From Gilichinskyi gelida (GTDB lineage: Bacteria > Acidobacteriota > Thermoanaerobaculia > Gp7-AA8), in assembly GCA_038040385.1 (NCBI GenBank), contig JBBPII010000010.1, forward strand, positions 173,192 to 237,191: 64,000 nt of DNA, read 5' to 3'. Positions 18,485 through 27,569 of the stretch are shown one piece after another. Each line of letters starts with the position of its first letter. Position 1 is the stretch's first letter. The position numbers and the translations under genes are program-made. Under the pieces are notes generated by a model, which saw only the letters and a program-made list of their open reading frames with translations, was not told the DNA's origin and did no database searches.

Positions 18485-18838
18485 GTGATGATCTCCAGGC
18501 CCCTCCTCTGGTTCATCGCCCTCGCCGTCGCCGTCCTCCTCGCTCTGGCGTGGTGGGGCAGTCGCTACCCGGCGCGGGTGACGATCATCAACGTCTCCGG
18601 CGGCGCGCTGCGCGAGGTGGAGATCCGCTCCGGCGATCAGCGCGTCGCCGCGGGCACCATCGCCAACGGCCGCACGCGCAGCGTCGCGCTGGAGCCGGGC
18701 GATACGGTCGTCGTCCACTTCGGCCGGACCACATGGCGGTCGGCGGAGGAGCTGACGCCGGCGCGGTCGATGGTCTTGTACGTCGGGCCGGGCGGGCGGG
18801 TGGAGGAGCGCTCGCGCCTGGGGACGCTCGGGCGCTGA
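18485..18838 (+). CDS. Small membrane-anchored protein, unknown
   Basis: 117 aa. GTG at 18485 (ten bases after AAGGA) or ATG at 18488 gives an N-terminal membrane helix (PLLWFIALAVAVLLALAWWG) followed by ~90 soluble residues rich in beta strand (VTIINVSGGALREVEIRSGDQ, TVVVHFGRTTWRSAEEL). It is divergent from paralogue 2 with 57 bp between them. No family recognised; the topology suggests an extracytoplasmic domain held by a signal anchor. Confidence 0.7.
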   Translation: MMISRPLLWFIALAVAVLLALAWWGSRYPARVTIINVSGGALREVEIRSGDQRVAAGTIANGRTRSVALEPGDTVVVHFGRTTWRSAEELTPARSMVLYVGPGGRVEERSRLGTLGR

Positions 18839-18892
18839 GGGGCCGGCGCTCCAATTTGGCCACGAATCGCGCCTTATACAGCGGAGGGCTCC

Positions 18893-20662
18893 ATGTCCCT
18901 GCTCCGTATTCTCGTCCTCGCACTCATCACGGTTGCGACACGGCCATTGGCGGCGGCCGGTCCTGAGCAAAGCGGAGGATCGCCGCGCGGCATCCGCTGG
19001 GAGGTCAGCCCCTCCGCCGCCGCATGCCTCGGCATCGAGGCGCGAGTCGACGATCTCTACATCCTCGAGATCCCTCGTCCGGCGAACGTCACCATCGACC
19101 TGACGTCGCCCGATCCGTTCGCCGGCTGCGATCTTCTACTGATGGCGGTCGACGGCGAACAGAAGCCGCGCACCATCGCCACGACGTCCGATGAGCTCCC
19201 GTCGTCGTCGAAACGGATCACTGCGCTCCTCGATCCCGGGAAGTACTACGTCGGAGTGGCCGCCGCCGGGGAGGGGTCGCCGTACGAGTTGACCGTCTCG
19301 GCGCCGGATCTGTTCGGAAGCGCAAGCGTCGACCTCACCGAAAAGACAGCCGCCGAATGCGCTCCCGGCACGCGGCCGACGATCGCAATGGCCGAGACCA
19401 TCACGCGTCCCCCCACCGCCTACGAAGCGATCGCGCAAGACATCGGCATCAATGCCACGTCGCCAAAGCGACGACATGCGGCGTTTCCGCCGAAGCCGTG
19501 CACATTCAACGTCTCGGCGACCACGCAGTCGGTCACCTCGAACGTCGGCACCGGGTCGCTCGACGTGACCAGTCGCGCGGACTGCGGCTGGGGTGCAAGG
19601 AGCAACACGTCCTGGCTGACCATTGCCGGCGCGACGGGTGTGGGAAATGGAACCGTCTCCTACTCTTTCGTGGCCAATACGAGCACGAGCTCGCGGACTG
19701 GATCGCTGACGGTGGCGGGGAAGACCGTCTCCATCACACAGTTCGGCGTCTGCTCGTACACACTGTCGCCGACCAGCAAGGTGATCCTCTCGTCCGGCGG
19801 GACCGGGACGGTCGGCGTGAGCACGCGCTCCGATTGCACCTGGACCGCGACGGTGAGCACGGCCGCCGCGTCGTGGATCACGATCACCGGCGGCCAGTCC
19901 GGCACCGGAAACGGAACGGTGTCCTATTCGGTGGCTGCGAATACCTCGACCAGCTTGCGCTCCGGAACGATCAACGTCGGAGGCCGGACGTCGACGATCG
20001 ACCAGAGTCCCGACATCTCCTCCTGCACCTATTCGCCGGGGTACACGAGCAAGACGATGACCTGGTGCGGCGGCGACCGCACCATTCAGGTCACGACGCA
20101 GGGCGACTGCCCCTGGACGGCGACGAGCGACTCTTCGTGGCTCACGATCATTCTTCCGTCGCGCACCGGTTCGCGGGCGCTGTCGTACACCGTCGCTGCC
20201 AACACCACAGGCGCCGCACGCACGGCGAAGCTGACCATCAACGGCACGCCCGTCACCATCACCCAGAACGCCCGCTCCGGCAGCGGAACTTACGACGGCA
20301 ACTGGACCGGAACGACCGGCTCGAATCGGGCGGTTTCCCTCTGCGTGGCGGAGAACGCCATTCAGAACGTCTCGATCTCCGTGCGCCTCGACCTGTTCAC
20401 CTTTACCTGTACCACCCCTCTGATCCGCCAGCAGGAGCTGGCGTTCAGCGGCAATACCTTCAGCGGGACGTTCGCCACCTATCCGGAGGTGTCGAACGTC
20501 TTCACCACTGTCCGCGGCACATTCACCTCTCCGACCGCCCTCAACGGAAGTTGGGATCCTTTCTCAGGGGCCTACTTCATCGTTTGCGGGTCGACCATCG
20601 GAATCGGGAGCGGCGGAACGATCCTGTCGTCGGGAACCTTCACGGCCACCAAGCAACCATAG
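18893..20662 (+). CDS. Secreted BACON-repeat protein
   Basis: 589 aa from the ATG at 18893, five bases after GGAGG, with a signal peptide (ILVLALITVATRPLAAAG). Residues ~35-140 resemble a pre-peptidase C-terminal type beta domain (RPANVTIDLTSPDPF...LLDPGKYYVGVAAAGEG). From ~200 there are three BACON-type repeats, each with Cys-x-(F/Y)-x-(V/L)-S, a DCxW turn, (S)WLTI and GxxSYxVAANTSxxxRxGxxxxxG. The C-terminus (~460-589) is an unassigned beta domain. BACON modules bind carbohydrate or mucin-like ligands in Bacteroidetes; a binding role here is an inference. Confidence 0.85.
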   Translation: MSLLRILVLALITVATRPLAAAGPEQSGGSPRGIRWEVSPSAAACLGIEARVDDLYILEIPRPANVTIDLTSPDPFAGCDLLLMAVDGEQKPRTIATTSDELPSSSKRITALLDPGKYYVGVAAAGEGSPYELTVSAPDLFGSASVDLTEKTAAECAPGTRPTIAMAETITRPPTAYEAIAQDIGINATSPKRRHAAFPPKPCTFNVSATTQSVTSNVGTGSLDVTSRADCGWGARSNTSWLTIAGATGVGNGTVSYSFVANTSTSSRTGSLTVAGKTVSITQFGVCSYTLSPTSKVILSSGGTGTVGVSTRSDCTWTATVSTAAASWITITGGQSGTGNGTVSYSVAANTSTSLRSGTINVGGRTSTIDQSPDISSCTYSPGYTSKTMTWCGGDRTIQVTTQGDCPWTATSDSSWLTIILPSRTGSRALSYTVAANTTGAARTAKLTINGTPVTITQNARSGSGTYDGNWTGTTGSNRAVSLCVAENAIQNVSISVRLDLFTFTCTTPLIRQQELAFSGNTFSGTFATYPEVSNVFTTVRGTFTSPTALNGSWDPFSGAYFIVCGSTIGIGSGGTILSSGTFTATKQP

Positions 20663-20671
20663 CGGGCGCTC

Positions 20672-20698
20672 GTTGCCGGTTGGCAACCGGCTTACAAT
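20672..20698 (+). promoter_or_regulatory. Palindrome plus -10 box upstream of dihydropyrimidinase
   Basis: CCGGTT-GGC-AACCGG (20676-20690) is a perfect palindrome with a 3-base centre. It abuts TACAAT (20693-20698), which lies eight bases before the ATG, so the palindrome overlaps the promoter and is a candidate operator. There is no ribosome site. Confidence 0.45.
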
Positions 20699-20706
20699 CC
20701 GCCCCC

Positions 20707-22092
20707 ATGAGAACCGTCATCAAGAACGGCCGCATCGTCACCGCAGTCGACGACTACAACGCCGACATCCTCATCGAAGACGGCCAGATCGTCATGATCG
20801 CCAAGACGATCGACGCCGCCGCCGACAAGGTCGTCGACGCCAAGGGCCGCCTGGTCATCCCGGGTGGCATCGATCCGCACACGCACATGGAGCTGCCCTT
20901 CGGCGGCACCTCGGCCTCCGACACGTTCGAGACCGGCACGCGCGCCGCGGCGCACGGCGGGACCACGACCATCATCGACTTCGCCGTGCAGTACAAGGGG
21001 CAGTCGCTGCGCGAGGCGGTCGACGTCTGGCACAAGAAGGCCGACGGGCAGACGGCCATCGACTACGGCTTCCATCTCATCTGCACCGACCTGCCAGACG
21101 ACCGTCTGCCGGAGATGAAGAACCTCATCGACGACGGCGTCTCCAGCTTCAAATTATTCATGGCCTACCCCGGCGTCTTCCTGGTGGACGACGGGACGAT
21201 CTTCAAGGCCATGCAGGTAGCCGGCGCGAACGGCGGGCTGATCTGCATGCACGCCGAGAACGGCGTGGTCATCGACGTCATCGTCAAGCAGGCGCTGGCC
21301 GCGGGGAAGACCGCGCCGAAGTACCACGCCCTGACGCGCCCGACCAAGGCGGAGGCGGAAGGCGTCCACCGCGCCATCGCCCTGGCGGAGATTGCCGAAA
21401 CGTCGGTCTACATCGTCCACCTCAGCAACAGTGACGCGCTGGACGAGGTCACCCGCGCGCGCGACATCGGCGTCAACGCCTACGCCGAGACCTGTCCGCA
21501 GTATCTCTTCCTCGATTACAGCGTCTACGAGCAGCCGGGATTCGAGGGCGCCAAGTACGTGATGACGCCCCCCATCCGGGAGAAGTGGAACCAGGACAAG
21601 CTGTGGCGCGGGCTGAAGTTCAACGACCTGCAGGTGGTCTCCACCGACCACTGCCCCTTCTGCATGAAGGAGCAGAAGGAGCTCGGACTCAACGATTTCA
21701 CGAAGATCCCCAACGGCGGGCCGGGGGTGGAGCCCCGCATGAGCCTCATCTACAACGGCGGGGTGGCGGAGGGGCGGATCTCGCTCAACCGTTTCGTGGA
21801 GATCACCTCCACCAACTCGGCCAAGATCTTCGGGCTCTTCCCGAAGAAGGGGACCATCGCCGTCGGCAGCGACGCCGACATCGTCATCTTCGACCCCGAC
21901 GAGACGATGACCATCAGCGCCAAGACGCACCACATGAACGTCGACTACTCCTGCTACGAAGGGAAGACCGTGCGCGGGGTGACCAAGACGGTGCTTTCGC
22001 GCGGAGAGGTGATCATCGAGGAGGGGCGGTACGTTGGGCGGAAGGGGCAGGGACAGTTCTTGAAGCGTGGTCAGGCGTTTTCGCCGCGCTGA
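20707..22092 (+). CDS. hydA: Dihydropyrimidinase/hydantoinase
   Basis: 461 aa cyclic amidohydrolase. Binuclear-metal residues are visible: DPHTH (His58, His60), carbamylated Lys149 in SSFKLFMAYPG, His in CMHAEN and in YIVHLSN, and Asp in VSTDHCPF. These are diagnostic of the D-hydantoinase/dihydropyrimidinase branch. The enzyme opens dihydrouracil, dihydrothymine or hydantoins to N-carbamoyl amino acids, which the nitrilase at 36103 could hydrolyse. No dihydropyrimidine dehydrogenase is in the window, so hydantoin use is also possible. A longer in-frame opening upstream is antisense-type noise over the BACON gene. The 3' end overlaps the convergent hydrolase gene by 80 bp. Confidence 0.93.
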   Translation: MRTVIKNGRIVTAVDDYNADILIEDGQIVMIAKTIDAAADKVVDAKGRLVIPGGIDPHTHMELPFGGTSASDTFETGTRAAAHGGTTTIIDFAVQYKGQSLREAVDVWHKKADGQTAIDYGFHLICTDLPDDRLPEMKNLIDDGVSSFKLFMAYPGVFLVDDGTIFKAMQVAGANGGLICMHAENGVVIDVIVKQALAAGKTAPKYHALTRPTKAEAEGVHRAIALAEIAETSVYIVHLSNSDALDEVTRARDIGVNAYAETCPQYLFLDYSVYEQPGFEGAKYVMTPPIREKWNQDKLWRGLKFNDLQVVSTDHCPFCMKEQKELGLNDFTKIPNGGPGVEPRMSLIYNGGVAEGRISLNRFVEITSTNSAKIFGLFPKKGTIAVGSDADIVIFDPDETMTISAKTHHMNVDYSCYEGKTVRGVTKTVLSRGEVIIEEGRYVGRKGQGQFLKRGQAFSPR

Positions 22093-22873
22093 TCTCCCGA
22101 GCCACCTCCTCCGCGCGATCCCACACCATCCAGTGCCCGCCGCCTTCGATCACCCGAAGGTCCGAGCCGGGGACGAGGGCGTGAAGTCGCTCGCCGTGTG
22201 CCAACGGAAAGTGACGGTCATGGGAGCCCCACACGATGCGGAGTGGCGCGGTGATCTGCTCGTACATGACGGTGAGCCGCGGCAAGGTCCCTTCGTATCC
22301 GGCGCACATCCGGATGATGAATTCACGCCGTTCGCGCTTCGCGAAGTGACGCCATAACTCGGATCGCAGCTCATCCGGCAGATCGGAAACCGACGTCCGC
22401 ACGGCGCGCTCGAACACGACGCGCGGCGCGTGCCGGAGGAGGAATCGATTGATGCGAAACCGGCGCAGCAGGTCGATTTCCCATGACGTCCTCTCGTTCC
22501 AGATCACCAGCGAGTTCATGACCACCACGCGCGCGATGCGCGACGGCTCCATGGCCGCTGCCGCCAGCGCGGGCTGACCGCCCATGTCATGCCCGACCAC
22601 GACGGCGCGGTCGATGCCCCATTCATCGAGAAGCCGCAAGAGCCGGCGCGCCAGGTCCATCGGCGACGCGCCGCCGCTCCACGCCTCGCTGTCGCCGGTA
22701 CCCGGCCAGTCGAAGGCGATCACGGAGTGCGTTTCCGCCAACAGTGGGGCCAGCGCACTCCAGATCTGCAACGTGTCGGGGTAGCCGTGCAGCAGAACGA
22801 GCGGCGATCCGTGACCAAGGCGCGCCACGCGCACGCGCTTTCCCTCCACCGTCTGGTGCGCCGTGTCGAGCAT
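22013..22873 (-). CDS. Alpha/beta hydrolase, epoxide hydrolase/dehalogenase-like
   Basis: 286 aa. The oxyanion motif HGYPDT (29-34) and nucleophile elbow GHDMGG with Asp96 place it with Asp-nucleophile hydrolases (epoxide hydrolase, haloalkane or fluoroacetate dehalogenase). The late Asp (WGSHDRHFP) and His (EGGGHWMVWD) complete a triad. The ATG at 22873 shares its A with the stop codon of the upstream oxidoreductase gene (TGATG), so translation is coupled. The substrate is unknown; the neighbours suggest processing of a lipophilic or isoprenoid compound (inference). The last 80 bp overlap hydA on the other strand. Confidence 0.87.
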   Translation of the reverse strand: MLDTAHQTVEGKRVRVARLGHGSPLVLLHGYPDTLQIWSALAPLLAETHSVIAFDWPGTGDSEAWSGGASPMDLARRLLRLLDEWGIDRAVVVGHDMGGQPALAAAAMEPSRIARVVVMNSLVIWNERTSWEIDLLRRFRINRFLLRHAPRVVFERAVRTSVSDLPDELRSELWRHFAKRERREFIIRMCAGYEGTLPRLTVMYEQITAPLRIVWGSHDRHFPLAHGERLHALVPGSDLRVIEGGGHWMVWDRAEEVAREISAAKTPDHASRTVPAPSAQRTAPPR

Positions 22874-24171
22874 CAGCGCTGATCCTCGATGAGCGCGTCG
22901 GCCGCTAGGACGCCGGAGATCGCGCAGAAGCTGATCCATTGCCCGGGGTGCGTCGACGAGCCCGCGAGATAGAGGCCGGGCGCGTCGGGCGAGCGATGCG
23001 CGATGCGTCCGCGGCGCATCTGTTGCGCGGTCATCACCACGTTCATGCTGTCGCGGTACAGGTTGTACTCCCTTCCCCACTCTCGCGAGGTGCGCCGCAG
23101 GACGACATCCGCGCCGGCCAGCCCTTCGCGCCACCACGGTTCCTCGAGCGCGGTATCGAGCGCATCGCTGTTCGGGACGATCAAGCGCCCTCGTTCGCCG
23201 GATGCCACCAGAAGCCGGCAGGGAAGCGCACCGCCGATGCGGAAGCGGAGATACGGTCGTGGCGAGATGGACGCGATCCGCAGGTAGGCGCACGACCCCG
23301 GCGACTGGAGCGGAAGCGTTTGCAGCCGCTTTCGCTTACGCGGCGGCGTGACGTCGAGCAGATCGACGTACGTCCCCACGGCGTGGTGATTGGAGATCAC
23401 CGCATCGGCGTCGATCATCTCGCCGCCCGCTTTGACGCCGCGTCCGGCGACGATCGCCGTGACCCTCAGGCCGTGACGGAACACCACGCCCCGCGCCACG
23501 GCCGCGTCGCGAAGTGCGGCGGCGATGGCCGAGGTCCCCTCGCGCGGCACCCAGGCACCGTAGCCGTGAATGAGCGCCGGAACGAGCGCCATCGCGCTCG
23601 GCGCGGAGCGCGGCGATTGCCCGGCGATGTGCGTCCAGATGGTCAGCGCCTCCACCGCTCGCGGCGAGAGTCCGCTGCGGCGCATCACGGTCTCCAGCGA
23701 CTGCAGCAGAAAGGGAACGGCGGTCAGGCCGCCGTGGCGCGCCAGCGCGACCGGGCCCGGGCGAGCGATACGCAGCATCGGCGCGAGCTGCGCGTGTCGC
23801 CTGGTCATCCTTTCCACGAACTCCGGATACCGCGGCCCCAGCTCGCGCGCCGTGCGGTCGACGTCGTCGTAGACGTTCAGGGTCTCGCCGTCCGGCCAAC
23901 TCACCTCGTAGACGACGCCGGTGACCCGCTCGAGCGGCGGCAACTCCACGCCGAGCTGCGCGAAGGCCCACTGCAATCCCGGCCGATCGAGCAGCACGTA
24001 CGGTCCGGCGTCGAAGCGAAGGCCGCCGGCTTCCACCGCACCGGCCAGCCCGCCGGCGTCGTGGCGTGCCTCGATCACCGTGACCTGGTGGCCGGCGGCG
24101 GAGGCGCGCAGCGCGGCGGCCAGTCCGCCGATTCCGGCGCCGACGACGATGACCTTCATCTTCGCGTTCAT
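22873..24171 (-). CDS. FAD-dependent oxidoreductase, phytoene-desaturase (CrtI)-like
   Basis: 432 aa. An N-terminal Rossmann motif (VVGAGIGGLAAALRA) is followed by ExRxxxGGLAGAVEAGGLRFDAGPYVLLD, typical of the CrtI/carotenoid and amine-oxidase superfamily. The C-terminal FAD segment is GLYLAGSSTHPGQWISFCAISGVLAADALI. It is shorter than classical CrtI (~490 aa). No prenyltransferase or phytoene synthase lies nearby, so a carotenoid role is not established. It is first or second in a minus-strand run with the ferritin-like/DUF362 fusion and the coupled hydrolase. Confidence 0.88.
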   Translation of the reverse strand: MNAKMKVIVVGAGIGGLAAALRASAAGHQVTVIEARHDAGGLAGAVEAGGLRFDAGPYVLLDRPGLQWAFAQLGVELPPLERVTGVVYEVSWPDGETLNVYDDVDRTARELGPRYPEFVERMTRRHAQLAPMLRIARPGPVALARHGGLTAVPFLLQSLETVMRRSGLSPRAVEALTIWTHIAGQSPRSAPSAMALVPALIHGYGAWVPREGTSAIAAALRDAAVARGVVFRHGLRVTAIVAGRGVKAGGEMIDADAVISNHHAVGTYVDLLDVTPPRKRKRLQTLPLQSPGSCAYLRIASISPRPYLRFRIGGALPCRLLVASGERGRLIVPNSDALDTALEEPWWREGLAGADVVLRRTSREWGREYNLYRDSMNVVMTAQQMRRGRIAHRSPDAPGLYLAGSSTHPGQWISFCAISGVLAADALIEDQR

Positions 24172-24247
24172 CCTGAGCCGTGAAGCGGCTCAGGATCTGG
24201 AGCCCACTCATAGGCACCAGATCCTCCGGCGCTTCGCGCCGAAGGAT
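24171..24247. repeat. Two intergenic hairpins (CTGAGCC / ATCCT families)
   Basis: TCCTGAGCCG (24171-24180) and CGGCTCAGGA (24186-24195) form a perfect 10-bp stem. ATCCTCCGGCG (24221-24231) and CGCCGAAGGAT (24237-24247) form a second stem with one mismatch. Together they fill the gap between two minus-strand genes and resemble the repeat at 16064-16137. Confidence 0.6.
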
Positions 24248-24257
24248 AAACTCACTT

Positions 24258-26081
24258 TCATCGGCGGTGGTGCAGCCCGACCAGCCGCCGCGCCGCGCCG
24301 CGAACGATCTTCAGCATCCGGCTCTGCGGTCCGATGGGCGGAAACTGCTGCTCGTCCATCTCCGGCACCCATACCGATCCGCGCCCGCTGCCGACCACGT
24401 ACACCGGGTAGGCCATCACGCTCATCAAGGCCCACAACTCGTTGTCGTACGGACCGCGCCACGCAGGTACGGGCTCGTCGCATCCATCGACGCGCACCTC
24501 GGCCGACGGCTCGCCGAACCAGTGCGTGGCGGCGCGGAGGATGCTGTCCTCGCGCGTGGCGCGCATGTGGATGTGTCGTGCGGCGACCAGATCGACCGCC
24601 ACGGCGTCGTCTCCCGCGTACAGCCGTCGCGGCGCGGGAGGACGGGGACAGCCCATCACGCCGATGATGCCGTCCGCGGCGCTGTCGTATGCATCGATAA
24701 GCGCGAAATGCGGCGGGAAGTCGTCGAGGAGCATCATGATCGCCGTCTGCCGCTGGGCCTGACGCTCGAAGAAGAGGTACTGGTCGCAGCGGCCGCCGAG
24801 CCATTCGCAGTTCGCCACCGAGAGGTACGCCAGCTCGATGGGGTGGCTGCGCATCTTGGAAAAGGAAATGCGGCATGCCGCGTCGCGCCAGGTTCGCGAG
24901 ATGGTGCGTTGCGCCAATCCGCGATGGTAGGCGTGCGCGACCTGTTCCTCCGAAGCATCGACGATGCGATACGCGTCCGAGGTGTACCCCATATAGCGGG
25001 CCACGGAGGCGACGGAGCGATGGCCGTAGAAGTGATCGTAGATGTTCGCCGACTCGACCACCGCGACGTCGCGCACCCCCCACTCCCGGAGCGCGCGGGC
25101 CAGCTCGTCGACCAGATCGGGGTCGGTGACGTTCGACGAGTCACGCCGGTCGTAGCCGAGCATGAAGCTCGGTTTGATGGCCACCGTGGCGTCGCTCGTG
25201 AGCGTCGAGATCTTTTCCTTCAACCGCGCGCGCTCGAGGAGTCCGCGGAACACGGCTCGCTTGTCGTCGCCGGCGGCCCCGCGCTCCACGTACACCGTTC
25301 CCCCCGCCCCGAGCGGATGCGCGGCTTTCCGCATCCTCCGCGGCAAAAACGCCTCCCCCACCGCGGCGATGTCCGCGGCCAGAGTGCGCGCGTCGTGGCC
25401 GTCGGCCAGTGCGTCGTCCTCATTGAGCGCGCCGTGCAGGATCTCGAAAATGCGCTGGTGCTTCACTTCGTCCGCGACGATCCGCTCGAAGTCGGCGATG
25501 AGCGACGCGGGAAACGCTCCGTCGCGCGATGCCAGTTCGACGATCCGCGTCCAGCAGCGTGCGGCGGTGCGCTCGGCGTCGATGTTGTACGCGCAGAAAT
25601 CGCGGAAGGGGCCGTACTCCAGCGCGCGCCGGACCCCCGGCGGGACCTTTCCGGTCCAGGAGCCGGCGGTGGTGATGAGCGTGGCGCCCAGGCGCGACAG
25701 CGGCGCATCGCGCCAGCGGGCGTGCTGCCGTACCGACGACGCCCAACCGCCGATCGCCCCCGCCATCTGGCTGGTGAACGCCATCGCTCGCGTGGCGACA
25801 TTGCCCGTCCGCAGGATCGCCCCGCGAACGTAGATGGCGTGCATCTCCTCGTCCTTCCACGCCCACACCAGCGCGTGGCGGATCAGCTCGCGGACGTCCT
25901 CATCGATCGCCATGCGCGACAGCCGCTCGGCAATCGCGGTTTCCCGGTAGGCGACCGAGACGATCTCTTCCCGCTCCAGCGCGAGGTAAAAGAGCCGCGT
26001 CAGCTCAGCCCGTGGAACGGAGCCGAAACGCGCGCGCAGACGACCGAGCTCGCGCTCGAATTCGTCGTAGATCGCAGACAT
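24258..26081 (-). CDS. Fusion of a ferritin-like di-iron domain with DUF362
   Basis: 607 aa. The N-terminal ~240 residues are helical with two ExxH motifs (DEEMHAIYVRG near 95-105 and ADEVKHQRIFEIL near 205-217), the signature of a ferritin-like di-iron four-helix fold. From ~270 the sequence changes to a DUF362-type domain: YVERGAAGD, KISTLTSDATVAIKPSFM, DPDLVDELARALREWG, VVESANIYD and MGCPRPPAP. I know DUF362 mainly as a stand-alone or ferredoxin-linked domain, so this fusion looks unusual. No 4Fe-4S cysteine clusters are visible. It may oxidise a substrate handed on by the adjacent FAD enzyme and hydrolase (inference). Confidence 0.8.
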   Translation of the reverse strand: MSAIYDEFERELGRLRARFGSVPRAELTRLFYLALEREEIVSVAYRETAIAERLSRMAIDEDVRELIRHALVWAWKDEEMHAIYVRGAILRTGNVATRAMAFTSQMAGAIGGWASSVRQHARWRDAPLSRLGATLITTAGSWTGKVPPGVRRALEYGPFRDFCAYNIDAERTAARCWTRIVELASRDGAFPASLIADFERIVADEVKHQRIFEILHGALNEDDALADGHDARTLAADIAAVGEAFLPRRMRKAAHPLGAGGTVYVERGAAGDDKRAVFRGLLERARLKEKISTLTSDATVAIKPSFMLGYDRRDSSNVTDPDLVDELARALREWGVRDVAVVESANIYDHFYGHRSVASVARYMGYTSDAYRIVDASEEQVAHAYHRGLAQRTISRTWRDAACRISFSKMRSHPIELAYLSVANCEWLGGRCDQYLFFERQAQRQTAIMMLLDDFPPHFALIDAYDSAADGIIGVMGCPRPPAPRRLYAGDDAVAVDLVAARHIHMRATREDSILRAATHWFGEPSAEVRVDGCDEPVPAWRGPYDNELWALMSVMAYPVYVVGSGRGSVWVPEMDEQQFPPIGPQSRMLKIVRGAARRLVGLHHRR

Positions 26082-26121
26082 GGTGGAGACATCATTCTAC
26101 GATGGCGAGGAATTCAGAAAT

Positions 26122-27066
26122 TCACTTGAACCTTCCGGCCTCCACATCCTTGATGAACCGAACGAGCTCCCGAAAATACTTCTCCTGATCGTCATACATC
26201 GACAGGTGACTCCCGTTCGTGATCACGACGCGTGAGTGAGGGATCAGGCGCCCCATCCGCCGAGTGTCCTCCGGGTTCATCGTTCCCTTGCCGCCGGTGA
26301 TGATCAACGTCGGGACTTTGATCTTCGGCAGGTCGGTCCAGCGGCTCCAGTTCTTGAAGTTGCCGGTGATCACGAACTCGTTCGGGCCCTGCATGGTGTT
26401 GTAGACCTGCGCGTTCAACTTCTTGAAAGCGCGGTCGACCGGCTCGGGGAACGGCGCGATGCGGATGAGGTGCGCGGCGTAGACCTTGCCGAACATGATC
26501 TCCTGGTACTCCGGCGCCTCGTAGTTGCCCGCCGCCGCGTACTTTGCCAGCGTCTTGCGGTCTTCCTCCGACAGCTCGGCCAGCAGCTTCTGCGCGTACG
26601 CCTCGTACTCGGGCATGCCGGCGGTCATGTCGGAGATGATCAGCGCCTTCAGATGGTCCTGATGCTCGAGCGCGTACTCGATGCCGAGCATCCCGCCCCA
26701 GGAGTGCCCGTAGAGGTAGAAGCGGTCGAGCCCCAGCCCCTTACGCACCTGCTCCACTTCGCCGCGGAAGCGGTCGACGGTCCAGAGCGCGACGTCCTCG
26801 GGCTTGTCCGAGTTCCCCGAGCCCAGCTGGTCGTAATAGTAGAAGCGGATGCCGTGCTGCGGCAGGAAGTCCTCGAAACACTCGAGGTAGTCGTGGACGA
26901 AGCCCGGCCCGCCGTGGAGGGTCAGCATCTTCACTGCGCCGCTGCCCACACGATCGGTCCAGACGTGGTACTTGCCGTCGACCTCGATCATCTTTGTGCC
27001 GCCGGTCTTCACTTCGGCTCCGGAAGCGGCCACGGCGAAGGCCAGCAGAAGCAAGGCATGTCGCAT
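26122..27066 (-). CDS. Exported proline-iminopeptidase-like hydrolase (peptidase family S33)
   Basis: 314 aa with a short signal peptide (RHALLLLAFAVAASGAEV). HGGPG (51-55) and GHSWGG with Ser122 are the S33 hallmarks; the late Asp (in GKGTMNPED) and His (TNGSHLSMYDDQE) complete the triad. The family removes N-terminal Pro or acts on related small substrates, here presumably in the periplasm. Its first 11 codons and 20 bp of upstream DNA form the left copy of a 55-bp direct repeat; the same fragment stands alone at 34385-34419. The gene and the NCS1 permease were therefore probably adjacent and divergent before the island arrived. Confidence 0.9.
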   Translation of the reverse strand: MRHALLLLAFAVAASGAEVKTGGTKMIEVDGKYHVWTDRVGSGAVKMLTLHGGPGFVHDYLECFEDFLPQHGIRFYYYDQLGSGNSDKPEDVALWTVDRFRGEVEQVRKGLGLDRFYLYGHSWGGMLGIEYALEHQDHLKALIISDMTAGMPEYEAYAQKLLAELSEEDRKTLAKYAAAGNYEAPEYQEIMFGKVYAAHLIRIAPFPEPVDRAFKKLNAQVYNTMQGPNEFVITGNFKNWSRWTDLPKIKVPTLIITGGKGTMNPEDTRRMGRLIPHSRVVITNGSHLSMYDDQEKYFRELVRFIKDVEAGRFK

Positions 27067-27086
27067 GGGTTAAGCTTTTCACACAA
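27032..27086. repeat. Left 55-bp direct repeat bounding the CHAT island
   Basis: Identical over 55 bp to 34385-34439. With one mismatch (27031/34384) the match extends six more bases, to 27025 and 34378. It covers the first codons of the S33 hydrolase and its upstream region. Confidence 0.9.
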
Positions 27087-27161
27087 CGCCAGAAAACGTG
27101 AAGCACTCGATCTGCCGGACGAGAAGCGGTAAGTACGCCCGCCAATCAGCCGTTGACGCGC

Positions 27162-27569
27162 ATGCAATCATTCGACGAGATCACCGAAGAATTCTGCCGG
27201 GCATTGGCCGATCTGCGTCAGGCACTCCCTGCGGACACAGACGCTCTCGAATACGTCGAGGGTGGCGTGCAGTTGCTGTCGATCTTGCGCCGAACGGCCG
27301 AGCAACTCGACCAACGGACGGTTCCGGATGAGACGGCGCAGTCGATGCTGGGCGCGCTCATTCCGTTGATGAATCAACGTCTCACGTGGATGAACGCGTA
27401 TCGAAATACGCCGACGTTGACCGAGAGCGATCTCTCGCCGGCGCGACGAGCGGCGTCGCTTCCGCTAGAGATGCGTGAACGGTTTGCGGCACTAACCGGT
27501 GAGCAGCAATACGACCGAACAGGCCTCCGCGACAATCATGGTTCTTGTCGCCGAGCACCTGCTCGGTGA
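27162..27569 (+). CDS. Hypothetical protein, first gene of the island
   Basis: 135 aa from the ATG at 27162 (a TTG at 27153 would add three residues). It is helical and hydrophilic (SFDEITEEFCRALADLRQALP, QLLSILRRTAEQLD) with no signal peptide. I recognise no family. Its last 71 bp overlap the next gene in another frame, so either the two are translationally coupled or the next gene starts at the ATG at 27538. The base composition is less GC-rich than the flanks. Confidence 0.5.
   Translation: MQSFDEITEEFCRALADLRQALPADTDALEYVEGGVQLLSILRRTAEQLDQRTVPDETAQSMLGALIPLMNQRLTWMNAYRNTPTLTESDLSPARRAASLPLEMRERFAALTGEQQYDRTGLRDNHGSCRRAPAR

Noticed and set aside
20707..22092. Second allantoinase instead of dihydropyrimidinase
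   Set aside because: The FKLFMAYPG lysine context and the overall motif set match hydantoinase/dihydropyrimidinase. The allantoinase-type VDMPLNSIPPTT motif is only in the 45422 gene.
22873..24171. Carotenoid biosynthesis cluster
   Set aside because: Only a CrtI-like oxidoreductase is present; no phytoene synthase, cyclase or geranylgeranyl synthase gene is nearby.
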